The position numbers and the translations under genes were made by a program. This document shows, one piece after another, positions 32,663 through 42,659 of a stretch of DNA of 64,000 nt. This stretch comes from Lepidostoma basale (Eukaryota; Arthropoda; Insecta; Trichoptera; Lepidostomatidae): contig JAHDVF020000494.1 of assembly GCA_022606425.2 (NCBI GenBank), positions 62,001 to 126,000 of the forward strand, written 5' to 3'. Below the pieces are notes generated by a model, which did no database searches, had not been told where the DNA came from, and worked only from the letters and a program-made list of their open reading frames with translations. The first letter of the stretch is position 1. Every line of letters begins with the position of its first letter.

Positions 32663-32945
32663 TTATTTTTAAAGATAATCAAATGATTTTACTGAAATCT
32701 CTTGATGGAAGTTCATTTTAAATAATAAATAAATAAAACGATGTTTTTTAACTACTTCCACTTTTGTCTTTATTTAGACAGCGACCGGTTTCGCCAGGCT
32801 CGCTGGCATCGACAGACAGACTCCACCAGTCTGTCGATGCCAGCGAGCCTGGCGAAACCGGTCGCTGTCTAAATAAAGACAAAAGTGGAAGTAGTTAAAA
32901 AACATCGTTTTATTTAATTATTATTTTTAAAGATGATTACGTGTA
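32663..32945. repeat. HH-A head-to-head foldback (two facing motifs)
   Basis: Two copies of HH-A in opposite orientation, ~110 bp each, with a short centre at 32810-32825. Minus motif 32780-32818, plus motif 32830-32868: CTGTCGAT, GCCAG, CGAGC, CTGGC, GAA, ACCGGT, C, GCTGTC. The arms are almost identical, including AAATAAAGACAAAAGTGGAA and AAAACATCGTTTTATTTAAT, so the pair is recent. Confidence 0.8.
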
Positions 32946-33671
32946 CAATAATTAACCTTGTAACTTTTGCCTTATAACAATATGAAGACTACAGGGGAAA
33001 AACAAGGAATGTCAGTAGAAGGTTAATTCGAATAAATTGAGAATAAAGCTAATCAAAGTCTATATATTTCTTAGCAATTAGCGATCGATTATCTGGCCAT
33101 AGTCGATGACACAGATGATTTTTGAATATGAAAATTTTACTGTGGATAGACACGTACAAATGCCGCTAGATGGCATTATTACATTTATTTTGAATTTTTA
33201 CTAACATTCCTTGTTTTTCCCCTGTAGTCTTCAATTTAAAACACACATTATTATTATAAATGAATATTCAGAGTCCAGCACTGTAGGTAAATTTTGAATC
33301 CAACACCGTAAATCAAATGTTAAAACAATTAAGTATTGGTTTGGCATTATAAATACCCGGGAGGCCACTCGACGTTCATATTTCAAATATGGAATATATC
33401 CTCTTTATTCCCTGTTTCCCTTGTCGTATTCATTCGCCGGTAGGCCGCCACATTTGCATGATAATGGCGCTAGCGGGCCCCGGGCGCTCGGACATTGCGT
33501 GACAGAAGCATTAAACTTGTTACCACTAATGTAATGTAATGTTTATTAGGCAATGTTTATTGTTATTGGCATTTTTGCACACTTGTTTCCGTGTTGCAAC
33601 GGCTGTGCAATCTAGGAAACTGTTTTATCCGAAGATGAATACAATGAAGACTTAATTTTAATTAATAAAAC
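32946..33671. other. No gene; unique DNA with a GC-rich patch
   Basis: TAGTCTTCA and AACAAGGAATGT at 32985-33010 recur inverted at 33205-33230, giving a ~245-bp inverted pair (ACATTCCTTGTTTTTCCCCT). 33415-33520 is GC rich (GGCGCTAGCGGGCCCCGGGC), possibly a host regulatory patch. Confidence 0.4.
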
Positions 33672-34153
33672 TGTCGGGGTTAAATGCATAACCCATATAC
33701 GAATAACCGAAAACGCCTGACTTAGGATCTACTTATCAAAAGTGATAAATCGGGGCCCAGATTTATTCACACAGGTCACTAGGGCACTAGAGCAGAGCAT
33801 CATGTGAAAAGGGAAGCAAAGCATATAAAAGCGGTACATCCGACCACCATGGACAGTATTCCTTCTTGCGACTTCTAACCGATACGAGTCTACGCGGTCC
33901 AGTCTACGTACAAAGAACCCCCGACTCTCCCACCGAGCTACGCTACTGTCTACACTGCTACGCCACGTAACTTCCGACGAGTCTTCGCTCCAGCCGACCG
34001 ACGCTACGGCCCCGCGAGCCATCAGCCCCCGCTGCTTTCGACGTCCAGGCGCACGCTCCATCACGAGTACATAATACTGTTAACGTATGATTACTTGTGA
34101 TCTGCAATAAACGCTGAAACCTCCACTGCTTTGACCTCTCACCACATCCCCCA
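33672..34153 (+). mobile_element. Probable solo LTR of an LTR retrotransposon
   Basis: Begins TGTCGGGG and ends CCCCCA, short inverted ends as in LTRs. Inside are, in order, a TATA box TATAAAAG (33824-33831), a GC-rich transcribed-looking stretch, and AATAAA (34106-34111) ~45 bp before the end. Flanks CAAAA/AAAAC-type are too simple to prove a target duplication (AAAAC precedes; AAAAAC follows). No internal gag-pol is adjacent. An antisense 111-codon frame is a composition artefact. Confidence 0.55.
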
Positions 34154-34157
34154 AAAA

Positions 34158-34232
34158 ACTTATAATAAGGCTAATTTGTATAGCGTCTTTTTCGTGAATA
34201 AATCACCTCAAGGGCAGTTTGACAAAGTTTTT
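34158..34232 (+). mobile_element. CR1/L2-like LINE 3' UTR scrap
   Basis: AGCGTCTTTTTCGTGAATAA, ATCACCTCAAGGGC resembles GCGCCGTTTTTGTGATGTAA, TCACCTCAAGGGC at 12418-12452. Short and decayed. It abuts the LTR. Confidence 0.4.
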
Positions 34233-34261
34233 GGTCTGCATCTAACACCAGCAATCAGATA

Positions 34262-34612
34262 ATAATTAAGAATTAATTGTATCTCAATAGAGACGAAGAT
34301 GTAAATTATTTGGAAACAGAATATGGTGGTCGAGGCGTTTACAGGACTTATGACCTGTCATTGGTTAGGTTAAGCGATCGCTTTATATAATACAATATTC
34401 CCCATTCCGCCCTTCTACGAACACCACGTCTCACAATTATTTGAAAGTTGTGTATATGCTACCATGTTGAGAAACATTTCACATATTTTAGTTCAATCTA
34501 CACTAGCGCCATCTATTGAGACTAGAGGTAAACATTAAGCAGCAAATCTTTATTAATGTAATGTGAAAGGCTATCAACTCAATTATCACATATTACTTAA
34601 TAATTAGATAAT
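34262..34612 (+). repeat. R370 interspersed repeat
   Basis: About 350 bp: AATTGTATCTCAATAGAGAC, GGTGGTCGAGGCGTTTACAG, GACTTATGACCTGTCATTGG, CATTCCCCATTCCGCCCTTC, ACTAGCGCCATCTATTGAGA, AATGTGAAAGGCTA. Four copies in the window. TGGTCGAGGCG (TGGCCGAGGCG at 35571) fits a pol III A box, but the B box is not clear, so a tRNA-derived SINE is possible only. Confidence 0.8.
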
Positions 34613-34648
34613 AATTGTTTATATTTTATGTGATATTTTAAAAAGCTT

Positions 34649-35030
34649 ACTAATCATCACGCCGTCTCCCCGTACAGATAGGCAGAAAGAATGGACCGAT
34701 ACACTGTTTTTTCCTGACATACTTCTCTCGCTTCCTCAATATTCATACATCGTGTCATGTACGCATGTCGATTTTTCCTACTTATCTCGTGGTCGACATT
34801 TAATATTTGATTTAGTTAATCGTACCACGTTTTCTTCAGTCTTCCTCTATTTCTAGTTCCGTTTATGTTATTTACATATACTATCTTTACTATTCTTTTC
34901 ATGGATCCAAACAATCTTAATGATCCATTAATTATATTGTTCATAACACTTTCATAAGCACTACATTCACTTCTTATATTTGCATTTGACACTCTATCAT
35001 GTACAGATTATCACACATTCGTCTAAGAAC
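34649..35030 (-). mobile_element. RTE-A LINE 3' fragment
   Basis: TAATCATCACGCCGTCTCCC, decayed hairpin CCCCGTACAG, then antisense RTE-A codons to the RSLRRMC region. Tail reduced to a single unit. Confidence 0.85.
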
Positions 35031-35094
35031 TTTATGACATTGTGGAATATTTTTTCCTTTGTTTTTTATTATTATTTAAACCATTTAAAAAACA

Positions 35095-35175
35095 AAATAC
35101 TAATGAGAACCCCTGTTTTCGTTTATATTATGGGAATTTTTATTTATGTATCGTCTTGTTAAGGCATTATAAAAT
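35095..35175 (-). repeat. HH-B half element
   Basis: AATGAGAACCCCTGTTTTCG, TTTATATTATGGGAATTTTT, ATGTATCGTCTTGTTAAGGC ATTAT is a decayed HH-B arm. Confidence 0.45.
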
Positions 35176-35251
35176 GTCACAATATTACATGTAAGTTCTC
35201 CTTTATTAGGTTTTTAAACGTAAGTCTGTGGAATGTATGAAACCAGAATAC

Positions 35252-35370
35252 ATTTACCAGTCTGTCGATGCCAACTAGCCTGGCGAAACCGGTCGCTGTT
35301 GAAATAAAAGCAAAAAGTGGAAGTAGTTATATATTAAAAAAAACATCGTTTTATTTCATTACTATAATTT
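35252..35370 (+). repeat. HH-A hammerhead-like repeat
   Basis: CCAGT, CTGTCGAT, GCCAA, CTAGC, CTGGC, GAA, ACCGGT, C, GCTGTTGAAATAAAAGC, AAAAGTGGAAGTAGT, AACATCGTTTTATTTCATTA. Stem II has one A-C mismatch. Confidence 0.65.
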
Positions 35371-35507
35371 TTAGATTTGTACGAATTTGTTCATTCATAT
35401 TACATAAGAAAATGACTTATTATACATACAACAACATTTTGAATGTATACAAATTCTTGTAGACAAATACTGGATTTCACCCATTGCGGATAAATTAGTT
35501 TAATTTT

Positions 35508-35905
35508 ATAAGGATTAATTGTATCTCAATAGAGACGAAGATGTAAATTGTTTTCTGGGAACAGAAGGTGGTGGCCGAGGCGCTTACAGGACTTATGACC
35601 TTGTCATTGGTTGGGTTGAGCGATCGCTTTATGTTTAACAACATTCCCCATTCCCCCTTTTTTTTCCGTATGACCACCACGTCTGACAAATTTTTGGAAG
35701 TTGTATATATGTTAATATCCAACACCACAATTCACGTGTCAGTTTCAATTTACAGACCAGCGCCATCTATGAAGATTAGATTTAAGCATTAAGCAGAAGA
35801 TCTTTATAACGCAATGTGAAAGGCTACCGCCGTTAACGCACTGCTAGATAACGCCTGGAAATGTCACTCCAATTTATATGCTTACTTATTGCATTATTTT
35901 GCAAA
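35508..35905 (+). repeat. R370 interspersed repeat, longest copy
   Basis: Begins AGGATTAATTGTATCTCAAT and runs to ATAACGCCTGGAAATGTCAC, TCCAATTTATATGC. Contains TGGCCGAGGCGCTTACAGGA. The end sequence is shared with 58850-58895, which defines the 3' boundary. Confidence 0.85.
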
Positions 35906-36117
35906 TTATTTTGCACTACATAAAATTGGGTTTTACGCGAAAATATAACAGTTAAATAAATAAATACTGCCGAAAGTAAAACACGTTCACTTTAAAGCAC
36001 TTGTGTTCACGTGTACGTAATTAATTATTAAGCATGCGTGTGGCTGCACCATTAAGGTTTTAGTTCTAGAAAATATTTCCAATTATACCGACGTTGATAA
36101 CGTTTATACACCTAATA

Positions 36118-37690
36118 TAACTAACTAACTAACTAACCATCACGCCGTCTCCCCGAAGGGGTAGGCAGAAAGAATGGACTGCCACACCTTTCTTTCCTGA
36201 CATATTTCTCTCGCTTCCTCAACATTCATACATCGTGTCATGCACGCGCGTCGATTTCTCTGACTCCTCACATGGCCGACATTCAATATTTGATTTATTT
36301 GATCGTGCCACGTTTTCCTTGGTCTTCCTCTATTTCTGGTACCATTTACATCATTAACATATAATTTTTTTACCATTCTTTCTTCATTCATTCTTTCCAT
36401 ATGTCCAAACCATCTTAATGATCCTTTCATTATTTTGTTCATGACACCATCATTCGCACCGCATTCACTTCTTATATTTTCATTCGACACTCTATCATAC
36501 ACAGAATATCCACACATACGTCTAAGAGATCTCATTTCTACTGCATTTATTCTACTTTCATCCTTCCTTTGCCAGTTCCATGCTTCGCTTCCATACATAA
36601 GGGTCGGTAGAAGAACACCATTGTGCACTGCCATTCTAGCTTTTTTGGATAGGTTTTTGTTTGCGATGACAACTTTAAGTGCACCATTCACTTTGTTACC
36701 TGCCCCAACCCTTCTTTCAATATCCCTCTCCACTCTCCCATCTCTTGTAAACATACTACCTAAATACACAAACTCAACTACTTGCTCCAAGTTTTCACCA
36801 TTCACGCTAATGTTGCAGACTGTCGTGGTTTCTTCCTTTTCAAAAATCATTACCTTGGACTTATTAACATTCATCATCAGATCATTTCGCATGCATACCT
36901 CATACATACAATTCACCAGGATTTGTAGTTCATGCTCGTTGTCAGCAAGTAGGACAGCGTCATCCGCATACAAGAGACAGCTTACTGACACTCCGCTCAT
37001 TTTGGCACCTACATCCAACCCTTTCAGCTCTCTCATACAATTGTCCATATACAGATTAAATAACCACGGGGACATTACGCAACCTTGTTTGACACCTTTA
37101 TTGATATCAAACCAGGCTGTAAGATCTCCATTTACTCTGACACTAGCAGTGCTTTCCGTGTATAGCGACTTAATGGCCGTGATCAGTTTTGTACTTATTC
37201 CATATTCAGACAATATTTTCCACAACTTTTCTCTATTAACGTAATCATATGCTTTTTGTAAGTCGACAAATGCACAGAAAAGTTTGCGATTTTTGGCCAG
37301 AAACTTCTCTGTCAATGTACGAAGTCCAAAAATTTGATCCATACATCCTCTGCCATTCATAAAGGCACCTTGCACATCCCAAACTTTGTCACTCGTCAAT
37401 TTTCTTACTCTTTCTATTAAAATTCTGCCATAGACTTTACCAACGACACTCAAAAGACTAATAGCTCTGTGGTTTCCACATTCCATACGCGATCCTTTTC
37501 CTTTGTACAGGGGCATAATTACTGCTCTCCTCCAGTCTAGCGGCGTATATCCCTCCTCCAAGCACTGGTTAAATAACTTACATAACCATGTAGAAACCAC
37601 TTCGCCACCGCTTTTAATAAAGTCTATGGCAATACAATCAAACCCAACAGCTTTTCCACTTTTCATTGCACTCACGGATCAACCTAATAT
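36118..37690 (-). mobile_element. RTE-A LINE, longest copy
   Basis: (AACT)4 reversed tail at 36118-36137, CATCACGCCGTCTCCCCGAA, GGGGTAGGCAG, then an uninterrupted antisense frame to 37675. 5' truncation at ~37690 removes the endonuclease half. The stop codon lies inside the terminal repeat region, so almost no 3' UTR exists: the coding end, hairpin and tail sit within ~45 bases. Confidence 0.95.
36140..37675 (-). CDS. RTE-like reverse transcriptase, 5'-truncated, frame intact
   Basis: 511 codons without a stop, encoding the RNA-dependent DNA polymerase that copies LINE RNA at the target site. Landmarks: MPLYKGKGSR at residues 54-63, QGAFMNGRGC at 102-111, motif A FVDLQKAYD at 136-144 (catalytic Asp138), motif B KGVKQGCVMSPWLF at 193-206, motif C YADD at 236-239 with both Asp present, then the post-polymerase WFGHMERM and GRPRKTWHDQINQIL blocks. 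Family members usually have an apurinic-type endonuclease N-terminal to this; it is missing, so this copy cannot move alone. The Met start is incidental. An intact frame this long among ~20 broken siblings suggests it is one of the youngest copies. Confidence 0.93.
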   Translation of the reverse strand: MSAMKSGKAVGFDCIAIDFIKSGGEVVSTWLCKLFNQCLEEGYTPLDWRRAVIMPLYKGKGSRMECGNHRAISLLSVVGKVYGRILIERVRKLTSDKVWDVQGAFMNGRGCMDQIFGLRTLTEKFLAKNRKLFCAFVDLQKAYDYVNREKLWKILSEYGISTKLITAIKSLYTESTASVRVNGDLTAWFDINKGVKQGCVMSPWLFNLYMDNCMRELKGLDVGAKMSGVSVSCLLYADDAVLLADNEHELQILVNCMYEVCMRNDLMMNVNKSKVMIFEKEETTTVCNISVNGENLEQVVEFVYLGSMFTRDGRVERDIERRVGAGNKVNGALKVVIANKNLSKKARMAVHNGVLLPTLMYGSEAWNWQRKDESRINAVEMRSLRRMCGYSVYDRVSNENIRSECGANDGVMNKIMKGSLRWFGHMERMNEERMVKKLYVNDVNGTRNRGRPRKTWHDQINQILNVGHVRSQRNRRACMTRCMNVEEAREICQERKVWQSILSAYPFGETA

Positions 37691-38305
37691 TTTGTACATA
37701 ATATGTGCCTTCACACATAATACGTAGTTTTTTTTAACATTCTCCAATAGCTAGCTAATTTAATAATCCAATATTTGTTTTAACTTATTTCTGATGGTCG
37801 AACAACTCTGACAGTGCTTTGAACTCTCTAACATGTTTTTTCTATGTGCACAGTGCATGGTGAAAAAGTTTTAAATCAATATCGTCTGCAAATTTCTACA
37901 TAAATACGAATTTCTATAAACAAAACATTTTATTTCTCATAAAAACTTAAAATAAAACTTTAGGTGTTATTTCTGTTGAATTCCATAATTAATTTTTTTA
38001 TATAATGAAAACAAAAAAAAAATGATATTTTTATTTATTATTATTATGTATTTAGTGTGCTTCCACTTGTGTTTATGTTCGATCGGTTCACAAAAATCAC
38101 ATTATGTGTATAGAATCATTCCAAGAATTAGCCACCCAAATAATTGCTTTTTAATTATATAGTAAACAATCTAACCCAAAATTTACATTATATATAATCA
38201 TTTCAGCTACAACTTAATAACAGTAATACATTATTTAGAATCAGGAGAAAAAAAAGTTTAACCCCCACCACTATCATTTATTATATAAACCAAATAAATT
38301 TAGAT
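37691..38305. other. AT-rich, nothing recognised
   Basis: GTATTTAGTGTGCTTCCACT, TGTGTTTATGTTCGATCGGT at 38047-38090 is an antisense tail of the HH-A-like unit at 38312, so this is part of an inverted pair. No gene. Confidence 0.4.
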
Positions 38306-38460
38306 GTAGGTACCAGAAGATGGCAGCAAGTTGCCGAAACCGGTCGAACATAAACACATGTGGAAGCACACAAAATACATAATAATAAAGAAATTTTGTA
38401 TAATTTTTTTTTAGTTTTCATTATTTAAAATGAACTTCTACCAAGAAATGTCAATTAAAA
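38306..38460 (+). repeat. HH-A-like hammerhead repeat
   Basis: CCAGAAGAT, GGCA, GCAAGT, TGCC, GAA, ACCGGT, C, GAACATAAACACATGTGGAA, then AAAATGAACTTCTACCAAGA as in HH-A. Stem II is a perfect 4-bp helix. The inverted tail at 38047-38090 makes a foldback. Confidence 0.65.
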
Positions 38461-38654
38461 ACATTAATTATTAAAAAAAAAATTATGAGTAAGTTTTTAT
38501 GCTGTTCAAATTTTTATTATATATTTTTTATTCTATTGAGTTTTTTTATATCGACTGTAGTGAATAGAGTTAAACATTAAAATCTGGAGAGCTTTAATAT
38601 ATAAATTCTGTTTCTAGCTGCCAGGGATATACGGGTAGATGTCAATTCTCAAGT

Positions 38655-38740
38655 CATTAAATATTAATAATGCCTTAGACAGGCGAAACATGTCATTCAC
38701 ATAACAGACGTTTTCATTCGTATTAATCATTGTTACATAT
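38655..38740 (+). repeat. HH-B hammerhead-like repeat
   Basis: ATTAATAAT, GCCT (38672-38675), TAGAC, AGGC, GAA, ACATGT (38688-38693), C, ATTCACATAACAGACG, TTTTCATTCGTATTAAT. The stem and palindrome are perfect; the CTGATGA half is decayed. Confidence 0.6.
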
Positions 38741-38751
38741 GTCATGTACCT

Positions 38752-39290
38752 CTCTCTCTCTGGTTTCAATACTGGGATTGGTTTGCAGCAATTTCCTCTA
38801 TTCTTCTCTTCCATTCTTTCCTGTCTTGTGCGGCTCTTTTGAAATCTGCATATGAGCAGCGTACGTCAACCAACAGGTCCTCCAGGTACTCTCGGCGTGG
38901 GCGTCCCCTAGAGTTTGTCCCCTCGGTCATACCCTCCATTATGGCATGCAAGAGACCTTCTTGTCGTATTACATGGCCGATCCATCTTGCACGCCTTTCG
39001 GACAAGGTCCTGAGCAGGTGCCTTCCTCCTTCGATTCTTTGGAGAACCTCCTTATTTGTAATGTGGTCTCTCCAGAAAATTCCTAATAGTCTTCTATAGG
39101 ACCACAACTCAAAAGCCTCTAGTCTCCGTTTATCTCTTTCGGATAGGCACCACATCTATCCGAAAGAGGCACGTCGTCGTCGCAGCCGTACATCACGATA
39201 CTCCATACATAGGTCGTGATGAGGAGTATTTTCAGGTCATATACCACGGGTGGCATATTTAGGGTGACGTTTTATGGTTTAACACCAATC
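38752..39290 (-). pseudogene. LINE reverse-transcriptase C-terminal fragment
   Basis: Minus frame 38766-39155 (129 codons): RRLEAFELWSYRRLLGIFWR at ~10-29, ITNKEVLQRI at ~32-41, RRARWIGHVIRQEGLL at ~54-69, SRGRPRREYLEDLL at ~82-95, AAQDRKEWKRR at ~108-118. This is the standard LINE C-terminus after the polymerase. A (TC)n run adjoins at 38751-38762. Family differs from RTE-A. Confidence 0.85.
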
Positions 39291-39754
39291 GGAATCAAAA
39301 ATTCATTTTGTACTTGGCACCTTTATAATGTCCAGCTCTCAATTGGTCTGTACGCAAGTCTGCAGTGATGCACCCGTCCTATGCACCGTTAACGACGTCA
39401 TCTCTTCAATGATGATTGAGCGCTGCATCCCTCGCGCGGCTCCCATCAGATCTGTCCCGAGAGAATGATTTGTCGGTCGCTGCAGCCGCTAGTAACGAGG
39501 CCGTCCCATTAACCAAATATGGCGCACTTGTTTTAAATTGTCGTCCGTACGCGATTGTGTGAATTCTTTGCCGTGCAACTGGTTAAGTGTCGTTCTCGCT
39601 TGATATTTTTTTTTTGTAATGTCAAGTATTTAGTTTGAACAGAGATGTCTAATCAGGTTAATTGGTAACGTATGTAGAGTTTGTGACCGTTATTCATACA
39701 TGATACGAATTATCATATTATAATAGCGGCGCTTCTATTATATAATACAAGTAT
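39291..39754. other. Unique GC-richer stretch, no gene assigned
   Basis: 39330-39600 has normal CpG and near-even base composition (GACGTCATCTCTTCAATGAT; GAGGCCGTCCCATTAACCAA), with no repeat match in this window. It is a candidate for conserved host noncoding or promoter DNA, without direct evidence. Confidence 0.35.
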
Positions 39755-39995
39755 TTTTTATTTATTGTTTCATGAACAATGATGTAAAACTCCATATTAA
39801 ATAATCAAATGTGACAATCAAATTATTTTATTGAAATCTCTTGATGGAAGTTACTTTTTAAATATTTAAATAAAACGACGTTGTTTTTTTTAAATCTAAT
39901 GTGATATTTGATAATGTCTTAGACGGGCAAAACATGTCATTTTCATAAAATATAATAAAACTTCTAGCAAATATATAATTTCATTCGTATTAATT
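39755..39995 (+). repeat. HH-A tail and HH-B repeat, composite
   Basis: TTTATTGTTTCATGAACAAT, GATGTAAAACTCCATATTAA (HH-B leader), then an antisense HH-A tail (GAAATCTCTTGATGGAAGTT), then TTTGATAATGTCTTAGACGG, GCAAAACATGTCATTTTC. Layered insertions or template switching between families. Confidence 0.55.
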
Positions 39996-40159
39996 GCACG
40001 TAATTTTATTATTACACTTTCGTATGAAGCACTTAATTTGTGGTGTGGCATTATTAAAAAAAAACAATTCAAAACACATTTACCTGTTTTTACACCATTT
40101 TAGTTTGGTTTATGTAACTAGTTCACTACACGGTTCGCTCTAGCTTTAGTCTAGCTTCC

Positions 40160-40382
40160 ACTACATTCTTCCATGACTGATACACGCACGTCGATTCTTC
40201 TGATTTCTAACATGACTGACCTTTAAAACTTGATTAATTTGGTCATACCATTTTGTTTTTTTGGTCTTCTTCGACTCCGTAATTCATTTGTATCGTTAAC
40301 ATAAACTTTCTTAATTATTTTTTCTTCATCCACGCGTCTTCATCCATATGTCCAAATTAATGCAATGATTCTTTCAGAAATT
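40160..40382 (-). mobile_element. RTE-A LINE fragment, tailless
   Basis: CATGACTGATACACGCACGT, CGATTCTTCTGATTTCTAAC, GGTCATACCATTTTG: antisense to the RTE-A GRPRKTW-to-stop region of the TTG-tailed subfamily. Hairpin and tail lost. Confidence 0.7.
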
Positions 40383-40429
40383 TGTTTTTAATTCGCAAAA
40401 TTAATTCGCATAATTTAAAAGAATGATTA

Positions 40430-40852
40430 AATGTTATAAATGGTCTGTTCTACTATATGGCTGCAAAACCTGGAATCTGAAATGAACCAGTTGGAGAACC
40501 AGAATGCTCCGTATATCGTGGACCGATAGGGTAAGACGTACTAAGACGTACTACAGAGAGCCAGAGCCAATAGAGAGCTGTTGACGAGTGCGAAAATTAG
40601 AAAGGTCTCATATTTGGGTCATGTACTAAGGGGAGAAAACTACCACCTCCTTCGACTGATATTAATGGGTAAAGTGGAGGGACGTCGGGGAGTTGGTAGA
40701 AGGCAGCTGTCCTGGCTGCGGAACATTAAAGAGTGGGCAGGAATTACAAGAGTTCAGAACCTGTTCCAAGTGGCGCAGGACATAGTAGCCTTTGCTGCAG
40801 TGATCGCAGATCGGGACCTGACACGGCACCGAAAGAAGAAAGAAGAATAAAA
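40430..40852 (+). pseudogene. LINE reverse-transcriptase 3' fragment, (GAA)n tail
   Basis: Codons for LLYGCKTWNLK-like (~40450-40485), then frame 40581-40850: KIRKVSYLGHVLRGENYHLL and GKVEGRRGVGRRQLSWLRNI, IKEWAGITRVQNLF. The frame runs into GACACGGCACCGAAAGAAGA, and (GAA)n, so as in RTE-A the coding end is the 3' end. The last ~55 bases are shared with the retroposon at 1582-1993. Confidence 0.85.
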
Positions 40853-41528
40853 ATGTAATATTACACAATATATTGAAGCTCATATGTGTAATACAGATAC
40901 ATGTCAATTAAATCTTGATTGACTAATAGAAATTATTTACTGATCATGTAATTACGACTAATATGCAATAAGCAAAATACCAACATTTGAATAGATTAAA
41001 GTTATTAGCAATAATAGTATGCAATCACATTTTCATATTATTAACACGGTTCACTACAGGAATCAATTCACATGTAGACCCAACTCTTCAATTCAATTGA
41101 TATTAAAATGTAATCATTGTTATTTCGAAATACAAGACAATGGCAATTACCTTCAATACGACGTACATTATATGATATTATGTTATGCGAATTATATCGT
41201 TGAGATTATGAATTTGACATTGAACGTAGTCGCAATTAGCATCTCGTTTTGCAATTATGTCTTTCATACCTTCGTAGTATCAGTCATGGTATGTATATCA
41301 TTGTAGGTTAAATTAACTATTGTGTAATGGACGTTTGTTTCTCTGTATACAGGAAGTTATTATGCAAATTTTTATTGTGATTCTTTGATAAGAATCCCGT
41401 TTTAGATTCTTCTGTAGTTATTTAAGTGACGAGTATTTCTTCTATATTGGCCATAACTTTGTGTTATAGATGTTTAATGTTTGTTTTATTATATACTTAT
41501 TATAAAACACTCTCATTATTTAAAAAAA
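40853..41528. other. AT-rich, no gene assigned
   Basis: A 95-codon plus frame at 41019-41306 has no family features that I recognise, and A/T codon bias alone can explain it. Confidence 0.35.
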
Positions 41529-41572
41529 ATACCAAACATGTTTCGGACTAACAAGCCCTTCATCAGTAATAT
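41529..41572 (-). ncRNA. Complete hammerhead-like motif (HH-C), best candidate
   Basis: Minus strand, in order: ATATTA (stem I, 3' strand); CTGATGA; A; GGGC, loop TTGTTA, GTCC (stem II, one G-T); GAA; ACATGT (palindromic stem III); T (cleavage-site position 17); TGGTAT (stem I, 5' strand). ATATTA and TGGTAT form six pairs including two G-T. Every conserved core base of a hammerhead is present; the only departure is the extra A before stem II. Because stem III is self-complementary, a dimer of two transcripts would complete it. Confidence 0.65.
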
Positions 41573-42038
41573 TATTTAAATATCAATATTTAAAATTATA
41601 TAATTTTTTTTTACAAATGTGGTCAGTTTTGACAGATGTTAAAATGATTTATTTTGAAACGTTTATGCTTTTGGTATAACAAATATTATGAATAAATTTA
41701 AAATTTAAAGTTCTTATTGGGGTTCAGGTATAAACTTGTAACAAAGGAAATAAATCAAAGATTGGACTTGACGTAAAATTAATTTGATTATTGATAATAT
41801 TTTCTTTATTTTTAATTGCTTTTTTATTTCTGAAATTTTGAGATTGTTCAAAGTTATATTTCTCTTATTCATATGTAAAATTTCAACTTTATTAAATGAA
41901 TAATATTTTTCAAGTTATTATTAGAGAGACATCTTATGTGCTCTTTCATCAAAGTTAGTTGATATTTAACCGGCGCGGGCGCGATGGTTAGTTAATATCT
42001 TGTACGCAGAATCCACACTTCCCTGATGAAATCGTTGG
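41573..42038. other. AT-rich, nothing recognised
   Basis: No gene. CGGCGCGGGCGCGATGGTTA at 41970-41995 vaguely recalls an RTE-A end but is too short to call. Confidence 0.35.
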
Positions 42039-42560
42039 TGCTTATTTACTTACTTAAGTCTGTCACCCACTGCTGAATCATTTTACCATCCACGTCCAGT
42101 ATTCCGTGTAATATTTTAAGTCCAGTGAGCAGGGGGACGTCCAACTCTACGGTATCCTTTACGCAGTTTCCGCTCCAGAACCCATCTTCCCCATCAAGTC
42201 TTGGACAAATTTGGCCAGCCCACCGCTACTTTAGCCTATCTATCCTCAAAGCCACCTCAGTGACCTTGGTTTGTTATCGAATAAATTAATTTAAAATTTT
42301 GTCCCTCCAGGTTATATTTCAAGCATGGCTCTTTCTATAGCGCGCTGGTGCTTAGTTCCTTCCAAATCTGAGCTCACCATGTTGCCAGCGAGCAACTGCT
42401 GTGATGCTGTCTCGATGCATTGCATACACTAACCACTGGAGTCATGTCTATTACAGACTCTCTTTTAATAAGGCAACCTTAACATTCCCCCTAAAGTGCT
42501 AATTTCTGATTTTATTCTTACATTTTGATGCCCCCTGCCCATTTTAATCTCAGCAGTGTG
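42039..42560 (-). pseudogene. LINE fragment, decayed
   Basis: Minus strand recalls the copies at 10969 and 19666: codons for a RAIERAMLEI-like block near 42310-42345, and VTEVALRIDRLK.RWAGQICP-like near 42205-42260, with GEDGFWSGNCVKD near 42155-42195. No intact frame. An A/T insertion of ~30 bp at 42270-42300 breaks it. Confidence 0.6.
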
Positions 42561-42659
42561 GACTTTGCGCCGTTGGAAAACAGGCAATTTCAGGACATTG
42601 TTCAACAATATGCACCCATTGTACATCATTTATAAGTTTTATTGAAATTGCATGTTTTA

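Noticed and set aside
33729..34064. 111-codon minus-strand open frame
   Set aside because: Lies antisense in the GC-rich probable LTR; Arg/Ser-rich composition reflects GC content only.
36435..37244. 269-codon plus-strand open frame
   Set aside because: Exact antisense of the RTE-A reverse-transcriptase frame, which carries the YADD core; the plus frame has no domain.
41019..41306. 95-codon plus frame resembling a hydrophobic small protein
   Set aside because: No family motif, A/T-driven codons, no supporting context.
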